The position numbers were made by a program, and so were the translations under genes. Below, in pieces: positions 1 through 11,380 of a stretch of 64,000 nt of DNA; the first letter of the stretch is position 1, and each line of letters begins with the position of its first letter. The DNA comes from Calliopsis andreniformis (Eukaryota > Arthropoda > Insecta > Hymenoptera > Andrenidae). The notes under the pieces are model-generated. The model did not search any database, was not told where the DNA came from, and saw only the letters and a list, made by a program, of their open reading frames with translations. The stretch is from assembly GCF_051401765.1 (NCBI RefSeq), contig NW_027480481.1, forward strand, positions 1,240,001-1,304,000. The letters are read 5' to 3'.

Positions 1-2183
1 CAAATCTCAATCCTCAATCTTCAATCCTCAATACTCAATCTTCGATCATCAATCCTCAATCCTCAATCCTCAAGCCTCAATTTTCAACCTTCAATCCTCA
101 ATCCTCAGAACTCAATCATCAATATTCAACCCTCAGTCCTCGTCCTCAATCCACAACCCTCAATCGTCAATCCTCAATCTTCAATCATCAATATTCAATA
201 TTCAATCCTCAATGCTCAATCCTCAATCCTCAATCCTCAATCCTCAATCTTCAATCCTCAATCCTCAATCCTCAATCCTCAATCCTCAATCCTCAATCTT
301 CAATCCTCAATACTCAATCTTCAATCCTCAATCCTCAATCTTCAATCCTCAATACTCAATCTTCAATCCTCAATCCTCAATCGTCAATCCTCAATCCTCA
401 ATCTTCGATCCTCAATACTCAATTTTCAATCCTCAATCCTCAATCCTCAATCCTCAATCCTCAATTCTCAATCCTCAATCCTCTGCCCTCAGTCCTCAAA
501 CCTCAATCCTCAACACTCAGCCTTCGTCCTCCATCCTCAATCCTTAATCATCAATCCTGAATCTTCAATCCTCAATATTCAATCATCAACCCTCAATCCT
601 CAACACTCAATCCTCAATCCCCAATCCTCAGTGATCAATACTCAATCTTTAATACACAATCCTCAATCCTCAATCCTCAATCTTCAATCCTCAATCCTCA
701 ATCCTCAATCCTCAATCCTCAATCCTCAATCCTCAACCCTCAGACGTCATCCTCAATCCTTAATCCTCAATCCTCAATCCTCAACCTTCAATCCTCAATA
801 CTCAATCTTCAATCCTCACTCCTCAGCCCTCAAACCTCAATTCTGAATCCTCAATACTCAACCTTCAATCCTCAATCCTGAGTCCTCAGTACTCAACCAT
901 CAATCCTCAATTCCCAATACTCAATAGAATATCGTGAATTCTCAGGATTCAATACTCAAACCTCAATCCTCTACCCTCAGCCCTCATCCTCCATCATCAA
1001 TCCTCAATCCTCAATCCTCAATCTTCAATCCTCAGTACTCAATATTCAATCCCCAATCCTCAATCCTCAATCCTCAATACTCAATCCTCAATCCTCAATC
1101 CTCAACCCTCAATCCTCATTCCTCAAACCTCAATCCTCAACCCTCAGTCCTCATCCTCAATTCTCAATCCTCAATCCTCAATCCTCAATCCTCAATCTTC
1201 AATCCTCAATAATCGATCTCCAATCCTAGATCCTCAATACACAATCATCAATCCTTAATTCTCAACCTTCAATCCTCAATCCCCAGTCTTCAATCTTCAA
1301 TCCTCAATGCTCAATCCTCAATGCTCAATCCTCAGTCCTCAATCCTCAGACCTGAATCCTCAAACCTCAATCCTCAACCGTCAGTCCTCGTCCTCAATCC
1401 TCAAACCTCAATCCTCAATCCTCAATATTCAATCATCGATACTCAATCTTCAATCCTCAATCCTCAATCCTCAATCCTCAATCCTCAATCCTCAATCCTC
1501 AATCTTCAATCCTCAATCCTCAATCGTCAATCCTCAATCCTCAATTTTCAATCCTCAATACTCAATTTTCAAACCTCAATCCTGAATCCTCAATCCTCAA
1601 TTCTCAATCCTCAATCCTCTGTCCTCAGTCCTCAAACCTCAATCCTCAACACTCAGCCCTCATCCTCCATCCTCAATCCTTAATCGTAAATCCTCAATCT
1701 TGTATCCTCAATATTCAATCATCAACCCTCAATCCTCAACCCTCAATCCTCCATCCTCAATCCTCAGTGATCAATACTCAATCTTTAATACACAATCCCC
1801 AGTCCTCAATCCTCAATCCTCAATCCTCAATCCTCAATCCTCATTTCTCAATCCTCAATCCTCAACCCTCAGTCCTCATCCTCATTTCTCAATTCTCAAT
1901 CCTCAATCATGAATCCTCAATCTTCAATCCTCAATAATCAATCTCCAATTCTAGATCCTCAATCCGCAATCCTCAATCCTCAATCTGCAATCCTCAATAA
2001 TCAATCTCCAATCCTAGATCCTCAATCCTCAATCCTCAATCCTCAATCCTCAATCCTCATTCTTCAATCCTCAATACCCAATCCTCAATCTTCAATCCTC
2101 AATCATCAATCCTCAATTCTCAATCCTCAATCCTCAATCCTCAGTCGTCAAACCTCAATCCCTGACCCTCTGCCCACATCCTC
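1..2183. repeat. 2,183-bp block, first copy (identical to 14,185-16,367)
   Basis: Position by position this matches 14,185-16,367 at a constant offset of 14,184 bp, and I saw no difference. It includes the landmark at 931, whose GTGA arm mutation is also present at 15,115. The match ends at 2,184 (A) against 16,368 (C). The left limit is unknown because the block starts at or before the window edge. Confidence 0.92.
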
Positions 2184-2420
2184 AACCCTCAGTCTTCAAT
2201 CCTCAGTCCTCAGTCCTCAAACCTCTCTCCTCAACCTTCAGACATCATCCTCAATCCTCAATCCTCAATCCTCAATCCTCAATCTTCAATCCCTAATACT
2301 CAATCTTCAATCCTCAATGCTCAGTCCTCAAACCTCAATCCTGAATCTTCAATACTCAACCTTCAAGCCTCAATCCTCAGTCCTCAATCCTCGAACCTCA
2401 ATCTTCAATCCTCAATCCTC
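1898..2420. repeat. Tandem pair, 822-bp period, copy 1
   Basis: This matches 2,720-3,242 at a constant offset of 822 bp with scattered substitutions. Shared features in order are a CTAGATCC element, a CATTCTTC unit, the CCCTGACCCTCTGCCC element, and CAATGCTCAGTCC at 2,317 and 3,139. Another related copy lies at about 6,677-7,080 (offset 4,779). Confidence 0.8.
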
Positions 2421-2719
2421 AATCCTCAATCCTCAATCCTCAATCCTCTATCCTCAGTGATCAATACTCAATCTTCAATACTCAATCATCGATCCTCAAC
2501 CCTCAATCCTCAATCCTCAATCCTCAATCCTCAATCCTCATTTCTCAAACCTCAATTCTCAACCCTCAGTCCTCATCCTCAATTCTCAATCCTCAATCCT
2601 CAATCCTCAATCCTCTATTCTCAATACTCAATCCTCAATCCTCAATCCTCAATCCTCAATCCTCATTTCTCAAACCTCAATCCTCAACCCTCAGACCTCA
2701 TCCTCAATTCTCAACTCTA

Positions 2720-3242
2720 AATCCTCAATCATCAATCCTCAATCTTCAATCCTCATTAATCAATATCCAATCCTAGATCCTCAGTCCTCAATCCTCAATC
2801 CCCAATCTTCAATCCTCAATAATCAATCTCCAATCCTAGATCCTCAACCCTCAATCCTCAATCCTCAATCCTCAATCCTCATTCTTCAATCCTCAATACC
2901 CAATCCTCAATCTTCAATCCTCAATCATCAATCCTCAATTCTCAATCCTCAATCCTCAATCCTCAGTCGTCAAACCTCAATCCCTGACCCTCTGCCCTCA
3001 TCGTCAACCCTCAGTCTTCTATCCTCAGTCCTCAGTCCTCAAACCTCTCTCCTTAACCCTCAGACATCATCCTCAATCCTCAATCCTCAATCCTCAATCC
3101 TCAATCTTCAATCCCTAATACTCAATCTTCTATCCTCAATGCTCAGTCCTCAAACCTCAATCCTGAATCTTCAATACTCAACCTTCAAGCCTCAATCCTC
3201 AGTCCTCAATCCTCGATCCTCAATCTTCAATCCTCAATATCC
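2720..3242. repeat. Tandem pair, 822-bp period, copy 2
   Basis: Second copy of 1,898-2,420. Differences include ATTAATC for ATAATC near 2,756 and CTCGATCC for CTCGAACC near 3,220. The copies are diverged, unlike the exact 2,183-bp and 1,470-bp duplications, so this pair is probably older. Confidence 0.78.
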
Positions 3243-3258
3243 AATCTTCAATCCTCAA

Positions 3259-3890
3259 TCCTCAATCCTCAAGCCTCAATTTTCAATCTTCAATCCTCAA
3301 TCCTCAGAACTCAATCATCAATATTCAACCCTCAGTCCTCGTCCTCAATCCACAACCCTCAATCGTCAATCCTCAATCTTCAATCATCAATATTCAATCT
3401 TCAATCCTCAATGCTCAATCCTCAATCCTCAATCCTCAATCCTCAATCTTCAATCCTCAATCCTCAATCCTCAGTCCTCAATCCTCAATCTTCAATCCTC
3501 AATACTCAATCTTCAATCCTCAATCCTCAATCTTCAATCCTCAATACTCAATCTTCAATCCTCAATCCTCAATCGTCAATCCTCAATCCTCAATCTTCGA
3601 TCCTCAATACTCAATTTTCAATCCTCAATCCTCAATCCTCAATCCTCAATTCTCAATCCTCAATCCTCTGCCCTCAGTCCTCAAACCTCAATCCTCAACA
3701 CTCAGCCTTCGTCCTCCATCCTCAATCCTTAATCATCAATCCTGAATCTTCAATCCTCAATATTCAATCATCAACCCTCAATCCTCAACACTCAATCCTC
3801 AATCCTCAATCCTCAGTGATCAATACTCAATCTTTAATACACAATCCTCAATCCTCATTCCTCAATCCTCAGTCTTCAATCCTCAATCCT
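3259..3890. repeat. Copy of the AAGCCTCAATTTTC block (also at 60-700)
   Basis: The block begins near AAGCCTCAATTTTC and runs through TCAGAACTCAATC, CAATCCACAACCC and CAATGCTC to CAGTGATCAATAC. The offset to the first copy is 3,199 bp at the left and 3,185 bp at the right, a loss of two heptamers. Related copies begin near 14,256, 19,735, 31,086, 41,098, 42,543, 52,793 and 61,105. Confidence 0.75.
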
Positions 3891-4259
3891 CAATCCTCAA
3901 TCCTCAATCCTCAATCTTCAATTCCTAATACTCAATCTTCAATCCTCAATCCTCAGTCCCCAAACCTCAATCCTGAATCTTCAATACTCAACCTTCAAGC
4001 CTCAATCCTCAGTCCTCAATACTCAACCACCAATCCTCAATTCTCAATACTCAATAGAATATCCTGAATTCTCAGGACCCAATACGCAAACCTCAATCCT
4101 CAACCCTCAGCCCTCATTCTCCATCCTCAATCCTCAATCCTCAATCCTCAATCCTCAGTCCTCAATCTTCAATCCTAGATCCTCAACCCTCAATTCTCAA
4201 TCCTCAATGCTCAATCCTCATTCTTCAATCCTCAATACCCAATCCTCAATCCTCAATCC

Positions 4260-4850
4260 TCAATCTTCAATCCTCAATAATCAATCTCCAATCCTACATC
4301 CTCAATTCCCAATCCTCAATCCTTAATCCTCAATCTTCAATCCTCAATCGCCAGTCCTCAATCTTCAATCCTCAATGCTCAATCCTCAATCCTCAAGCCT
4401 CAGTCCTCAATCCTCAATCCTCAATCCTCAAACCTCAATCCTCAACCGTCAGTCCTCGTCCTCAATCCTCAACCCTCAATCCTCAATCCCCAATCTTCAA
4501 TCTCCAATCCTAGATCCTCAATCCTCAATCCTCAATCCCCAATCTTCAATCCTCAATAATCAATCTCCAATCCTAGATCCTCAATCCTCAATCCTCAATC
4601 CCCAATCTTCAATCCTCAATAATCAATCTCCAATACTAGATCCTCAACCCTCAATCCTCAATCCTCAATCCTCAATCCTCATTCTTCAATCCTCAATACC
4701 CAATCCTCAATCATCAATCCTCTATCAACAATCCTTAATTCTCAATCCTCAATCCTCAGTCCTCAGCCGTCAAACCTCAATCCCCGACCCTCAGCCCTCA
4801 TCCTCAATCCTCAGTCCTCAAACCTCAGTCCTCAGTCCTCAAACGTCAAT
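4260..4850. repeat. Block with three CTAGATCC elements at 63-bp spacing, copy 1
   Basis: The block contains the rare CAATCGCCAGTCC unit (CGCCAG at 4,349) and three TAG-bearing elements at 4,511, 4,574 and 4,637, exactly 63 bp (nine heptamers) apart. Copies at constant offsets are 7,274-7,864 (3,014 bp) and 12,943-13,535 (8,683 bp at CGCCAG). Related copies lie in every right-hand cycle. Confidence 0.8.
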
Positions 4851-5439
4851 CCTCAAACCTCAGACATCATCCTCAATCCTCAATCCTCAATGCTCAATCC
4901 TCAATCTTCAATTCTCAATACTCAATCTTCAATCCTCAATCGTCAGTCCTCAAACCTCAATTCTGAATCCTCAATACTCAACCTTCAATCCTCAACACTC
5001 AGCCCTCATCCTCCATCCTCAATCCTCAATCCTCAACCCTCAACCCTCAATATTCAACACACAACCCTCAGACATGAATCCTCAATACTCAACGATCAAT
5101 CCCCAATTCTCAATACTCAATAGAATATCCTGAATTCTCATGGCTCTATACTCAATCCAAAATATTCAATAATCAAATCTCAATCCTCAATCCTCAATCC
5201 TCAATACTCAATTTCAAACCTCACTCCTCAATTCTCAATCCTCAATACTCAATCCTCAATCGTCAATCCTCAATCCCCAATCCTTAACCCTCAGTCCTCA
5301 TCCTCAATTCTCAATCCTCAATCCTCAATCCTCAATCCTCAATTCTCAATACTCAATCTTCAATCTTCAATCCCTAATACTCAATTCTCAATCCTCAATC
5401 CTCAGTCCTCAGTCCTCAAACCTCAATCCTCAACCCTCA

Positions 5440-6275
5440 GCCCTCATACTGCATCCTCAATCCTTAATCATCAATCCTCAATCTTCAATACTCAATATTC
5501 AATTTTCAACCCTCAATCATCAATCCTCAATTCTCAATCCTCAATCCTCAATCCTCAATCCTCAATCCTCAACTCTCGATCCACAATCCTCAGACCTCAG
5601 TCCTCAAACCTCAATCCTCAACCCTCAGCCCTAATCCTCCATCCTCATCCCTCAATCCTCAATCCTCAATCTTCAATCCTCAATATTCAATCTTCAATCC
5701 TCAATCCTCAATCCTCAGTCGTCAAACCTCAATCCCTGACCCTCTGCCCTCATCCTCAACCCTCAGTCTTCAATCCTCAGTCCTCAGTCCTCAATCATCA
5801 ATCCTCAAACCTCAGACATCATCCTCAATCCTCAATCCTCAATCCTCAATCCTCAATCTTCAATCCCTAATACTCAATCTTCAATCCTCAATCCTCAGTC
5901 CTCAAACCTCAATCCTGAATCTTCAATACTCAACCTTCAAGCCTCAATCCTCAGTCCTCAATCCTCGATCCTCAATCTTCAATCCTCAATATCCAATCTT
6001 CAATCCTCAATCCTCAATCCTCAATCCTCAATCCTCAACCCTCAGACATCATCCTCAATCCTTAATCCTCAATCCTCAATCCTCAACCTTCAATCCTCAA
6101 TACTCAATCTTCAATCCTCAATCCTCGGCCCTCAAACCTCAATTCTGAATCCTCAATACTCAACCTTCAATCCCCAATCCTCAGTCCTCAGTACTCAACC
6201 ATCAATCCTCAATTCTCAATACTCAATAGAATATCCTGAATTCTCAGGATTCAATACTCAAACCTCAATCCTCAA
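5440..6275. repeat. 0.84-kb block, copy 1
   Basis: The block begins at the rare CTGCATCC variant (5,449) and extends through the landmark at 6,233. It matches 8,742-9,591 at an offset of 3,302 bp, rising to 3,316 bp at the landmark (two heptamers gained). Confidence 0.72.
6233..6250. repeat. Perfect landmark inverted repeat (type copy)
   Basis: ATCCTGA, loop ATTC, TCAGGAT: the two 7-bp arms are exact reverse complements. Equally perfect copies start at 9549, 13734, 13971, 23925, 27347, 34857 and 46314. The copy at 931 (GTGA) and the one at 11091 (CCCGA) each have one arm mismatch, and the copy at 8240 has an extra T. In GGACCC and GGACTC copies the stem is 6 bp. Confidence 0.9.
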
Positions 6276-7273
6276 CCCTCAGCCGTCATCCTCCATCATC
6301 AATCCTCAATCCTCAATCCTCAATCTTCAATCCTCAGTACTCAATATTCAATCCCCAATCCTCAATCCTCAATCCTCAATCCTCAATCCTCAATCCTCAA
6401 TCCTCAATCCTCAACCCTCAATCCTCATTCCTCAAACCTCAATCCTCAACCCTCAGTCCTCATCCTCAATTCTCAATCCTCAATACTCAATCCTCAATCC
6501 TCAATCTTCAATCCTCAATATTCAATCATCAACCCTCAATCCTCAATCCTCAATCCACAGTGACCAATACTCAATCTTTAATACACAATCCTCAATCCTC
6601 AATCCTCAATCCTCAATCCTCATTTCTCAAACCTCAATCCTCAACCCTCAGTCCTCATCCTCAATTCTCAATTCTCAATACTCAATCATCAATCCTCAAT
6701 CTTCAATCCTCAATAATCAATCTCCAATTCTAGATCCTCAATCCTCAGTCCTCAATCCTCAATCTGCAATCCTCAATAATCGATCTCCAATCCTAGATCC
6801 TCAATCCTCAATCCTCAATCCTCAATCCTCAATCCCCATTCTTCAATCCTCAATACCCAATCCTCAATCTTCAATCCTCAATCATCAATCCTCAATTCTC
6901 AATCCTCAATCCTCAATCCTCAGTCGTCAAACCTCAATCCCTGACCCTCTGCCCTCATCCTCAACCCTCAGTCTTTAATCCTCAGTCCTCAGTCCTCAAA
7001 CCTCAATCCTCAACCCTCAGACATCATCCTCAATCCTCAATCCTCAATCCTCAATCCTCAATCCTCAATCTTCAATCCCTAATACTCAATCTTCAATCCT
7101 CAATCCTCAGTCCCCAAACCTCAATCCTGAATGTTCAATACTCATCCTTCAAGCCCCAATCCTCAGTCCTCAATACTCAACCATCAATCCTCAATTCTCA
7201 ATACTCAATAGAATATCCTGAATTCTCAGGACTCAATCCTCAACCCTCAGCCCTCATGCTCCATCCTCAATCC

Positions 7274-7864
7274 TCAATCTTCAATCCTCAATAATCAATC
7301 TCCAATCCTACATCCTCAATCCCCAATCCTCAATCCATAATCCTCAATCTTCAATCCTCAATCGCCAGTCCTCAATCTTCAATCCTCAATGCTCAATCCT
7401 CAACCCTCAAGCCTCAGGCCTCAATCCTCAATCCTCAATCCTCAAACCTCAATCCTCAACCGTCAGTCCTCGTCATCAATCCTCAACCCTCAATCCTCAA
7501 TGCCCAATCTTCAATCTCCAAACCTAGATCCTCAATCCTCAATCCTCAATTCCCAATCTTCAATCCTCAATAACCAATCTCCAATCCTAGATCCTCAATC
7601 CTCAATCCTCAATCCCCAATCTTCAATCCTCAATAATCAATCTCCAATCCTAGATCCTCAACCCTCAATCCTCAATCCTCAATCCTCAATCCTCACTCTT
7701 CAGTCCTCAATACCCAATCCTCAATCTTCAATCCTCCATCAACAATCCTGAATTCTCAATCCTCAATCCTCAGTCCTCAGTCGTCAAACCTCAATCCCCG
7801 GCCCTCAGCCCTCATCCTCAATCCTCAGTCCTCAATCCTAAGTCCTCAGTCCTCAAACCTCAAT
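7274..7864. repeat. Block with three CTAGATCC elements at 63-bp spacing, copy 2
   Basis: The copy has CGCCAG at 7,363 and TAG elements at 7,525, 7,588 and 7,651, again 63 bp apart. It differs from copy 1 by scattered substitutions, for example CCAAACCTAG for CCAATCCTAG at the first element. Confidence 0.8.
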
Positions 7865-8239
7865 ACTCAACCCTCAGACATCATCCTCAATCCTTAATCC
7901 TCAATCCTCAATCCTCAACCTTCAATCCTCAATACTCAACCTTCAATCCTCAATCCTCAGCCCTCAAACCTCAATCCTGAATCTTCAATACTCAACCTTC
8001 AAGCCTCAATCCTCAGTCCTCAATCCTCGATCCACAATCTTCAATCCTCAATATCCAATCTTCAATTCTCAATCCTCAATCCTCAATCCTCAACCTTCAA
8101 TTCTCAATACTCGATCTTCAATCCTCAATCCTCAGCCCTCAAACCTCAATTCTGAATCCTCAATACTCAACCTTCAATCCTCAATCCTGAGTCCTCAGTA
8201 CTCAACCATCAATCCTCAATTCCCAATACTCAATAGAAT

Positions 8240-8663
8240 ATCCTTGAATTCTCAGGATTCAATACTCAAACCTCAATCCTCAACCCTCAGCCCTCATCCT
8301 CCATCATCAATCCTCAATCCTCAATCCTCAATCTTCAATCCTCAGTACTCAATATTCAATCCCCAATCCTCAATCCTCAATCCTCAATCCTCAATCCTCA
8401 ATCCTCAATCCTCAATCCTCAACCCTCAATCCTCATTCCTCAAACCTCAATCCTCAACCCTCAGTCCTCATCCTCAATTCTCAATCCTCAATCCTCAATC
8501 CTCAATCCTCAATCTTCAATCCTCAATAATCGATCTCCAATCCTAGATCCTCAATACACAATCATCAATCCTTAATTCTCAACCTTCAATCCTCAATCCC
8601 CAGTCTTCAATCTTCAATCCTCAATGCTCAATCCTCAATGCTCAATCCTCAGTCCTCAATCCT
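8240..8663. repeat. Landmark-led 0.4-kb block, copy 2
   Basis: The landmark is followed by CAGTACTCAATATTC, CATTCCTCAAACC, AATAATCGATCTCC and a CAATGCTC doublet. It corresponds to 931-1,345 (offset 7,309-7,317 bp) and to 9,549-9,958 (1,309 falling to 1,295 bp). This landmark has an extra T in the left arm. Confidence 0.72.
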
Positions 8664-8741
8664 CAGTCCTCAATCCTCAATCCTCAACACTCAGCCCTCA
8701 TCCTCCATCCTCAATCCTCAATCCTCAACCCTCAACCCTCA

Positions 8742-9591
8742 GCCCGCATACTGCATCCTCAATCCTTAATCATCAATCCTCAATCTTCAATACTCAATAT
8801 TCAATTTTCAACCCTCAATCATCAATCCTCAATTCTCAATCCTCAATCCTCAATCCTCAATCCTCAATCCTCAACTCTCGATCCACAATCCTCAGACCTC
8901 AGTCCTCAAACCTCAATCCTCAACCCTCAGCCCTAATCCTCCATCCTCATCCCTCAATCCTCAATCCTCAATCTTCAATCCTCAATATTCCATCTTCAAT
9001 CCTCAATCCTCAATCCTCAGTCGTCAAACCTCAATCCCTGACCCTCTGCCCTCATCCTCAACCCTCAGTCTTCAATCCTCAGTCCTCAGTCCTCAATCAT
9101 CAATCCTCAAACCTCAGACATCATCCTCAATCCTCAATCCTCAATCCTCAATCCTCAATCCTCAATCCTCAATCTTCAATCCCTAATACTCAATCTTCAA
9201 TCCTCAATCCTCAGTCCTCAAACCTCAATCCTGTATCTTCAATACTCAACCTTCAAGCCTCAATCCTCAGTCCTCAATCCTCGATACTCAATCTTCAATC
9301 CTCAATATCCAATCTTCAATCCTCAATCCTCAATCCTCAATCCTCAATCCTCAACCCTCAGACATCATCCTCAATCCTTAATCCTCAATCCTCAATCCTC
9401 AACCTTCAATCCTCAATACTCAATCTTCAATCCTCAATCCTCGGCCCTCACACCTCAATTCTGAATCCTCAATACTCAACCTTCAATCCCCAATCCTCAG
9501 TCCTCAGTACTCAACCATCAATCCTCAATTCTCAATACTCAATAGAATATCCTGAATTCTCAGGATTCAATACTCAAACCTCAATCCTCAA
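8742..9591. repeat. 0.84-kb block, copy 2
   Basis: Second copy of 5,440-6,275, with CTGCATCC at 8,751 and the landmark at 9,549. After the landmark this copy lacks the CAACCCTCAGCCGTCATCC stretch that follows the first copy. Confidence 0.72.
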
Positions 9592-9958
9592 TCCTCAATC
9601 TTCAATCCTCAGTACTCAATATTCAATCCCCAATCCTCAATCCTCAATCCTCAATCCCCAAACCTCAATCCTCAATCCTCAATCCTCAATCCTCAATCCT
9701 CAATCCTCAATCCTCAACCCTCAATCCTCATTCCTCAAACCTCAATCCTCAACCCTCAGTCCTCATCCTCAATTCTCAATCCTCAATCCTCAATCCTCAG
9801 TCCTCAATCTTCAATCCTCAATAATCGATCTCCAATCCTAGATCCTCAATACACAATCATCAATCCTTAATTCTCAACCTTCAATCCTCAATCCCCAGTC
9901 TTCAATCTTCAATCCTCAATGCTCAATCCTCAATGCTCAATCCTCAGTCCTCAATCCT
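9549..9958. repeat. Landmark-led 0.4-kb block, copy 3
   Basis: Third copy of the 931-1,345 block, with a perfect landmark stem. A further short repeat of its right end follows at about 10,191 (272 bp later), again with the CAATGCTC doublet. Confidence 0.7.
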
Positions 9959-11380
9959 CAGTCCTCAATCCTCAATCCTCAACCCTCAATCCTCATTCCT
10001 CAAACCTCAAACCTCACCCCTCAGTCCTCATCCTCAATCCTCAATCCTCAATCCTCAATCCTCAATCCTCAATCCTCAATCTTCAATCCTCAATAATCAA
10101 TCTCCAATCCTAGATCTTCAATCCACAATCTTCAATCCTTAATTCTCAATCTTCAATTCTCAATCCCCAGTCTTCAATCTTCAATCCTCAATGCTCAATC
10201 CTCAATGCTCAATCCTCAGTCCTCAATCCTCAGTCATAAATCCTCAAACCTCAATCCTCTACCGTCAGTCCTCGTACTCAATCCTCAAACCTCAATCCTC
10301 AATCCTCAATATTCAATCATCAATATTCAATCTTCAATCCTCAATCCTCAATCCTCAATCCTCAATCCTCAACCCTCAATATTCAACACACAAACCTCAG
10401 CCATGAATCCTCAATACTCAACCATCAATCCTCAATTTTCAATCCTAAATACTCAATCTTCAATCCTCAATCCTCAGCCCTCAAACCTCAATTCTGAATC
10501 CTCAATACTCAACCTTCAATCCTCAATCTTCAATCCTCAGTACTCAATATTCAATCCCCAATCCTCAATCCTCAATCCTCAATCCTCAATCCTCAATCCT
10601 CAACCCTCAATCCTCATACCTCAAACCTCAATCCTCAACCCTCAGTCCTCATCCTCAATTCTCCATCCTCTATCCTCAGTCCTCAATACTCAACCCTCAA
10701 TCTTCAATCCTCAACAATCAATCTCCAATCCTAGATCCTCAATCCACAATCTTCAATCATTAATTCTCAATCTTCAATCCTCAATCCCCAGTCTTCAATC
10801 TTCAATCCTCAATGCTCAATCCTCAATCCTCAACCCTCAGTCCTCAAACCTCAGTCCTCAGTCCTCAAACCTCAATCCTCAACCCCCAGACATCATCCTC
10901 AATCCTCAATCCTCAATCCTCAATCCTCAATCCTCAATCCTCAATCTTCAATCCTAAATACTCAATCTTCAATCCTCAATCCGCAGCCCTCAAACCTCAA
11001 TTCTGAATCCTCAATACTCAACCTTCAATCCTCAATCCTCAGTCCTCAGTACTCAACCATCAATCCTCAATTCTCAATACTCAATGGAATATCCCGAATT
11101 CTCAGGATTCAATACTCAAACCTCCATCCTCAACCCTCAGCCCTCATCCTCCATCCTCAATCCTCAATCCTCAATCCTCAACCCTCAGCCCTCATCCTCC
11201 ATCCTCAATCCTTAATCATCAATCCTCAATCTTCAATCCTCAATATTCAATTTTCAACCCTCAATCATCAATCCTCAATTCTCAGTCCTCAATGCTCAAT
11301 CCTCAATCCTCAATCCTCAACTCTCGATCCTCAATCCTCATTCCTCAGTCCTCAAACCTCAATCCTCAACCCTCAGCCCT

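Noticed and set aside
631..660. CAGTGATCAATACTC element as a regulatory site
   Set aside because: It contains the palindrome TGATCA and recurs many times (for example 631, 2,457, 18,921, 35,825, 63,053), but always as part of larger copied blocks. I see no independent conservation, so I treat it as a block marker only.
5150..5180. AT-rich ATATTCAATAATC stretch as a TATA promoter
   Set aside because: It recurs only as part of the flank of the degenerate ATGG landmark, with no other promoter element and no downstream gene.
6233..6250. Intrinsic (rho-independent) terminator at landmark inverted repeats
   Set aside because: The stem is only 7 bp, AT-containing, and no T tract follows. There is no gene upstream, and the setting is eukaryotic.
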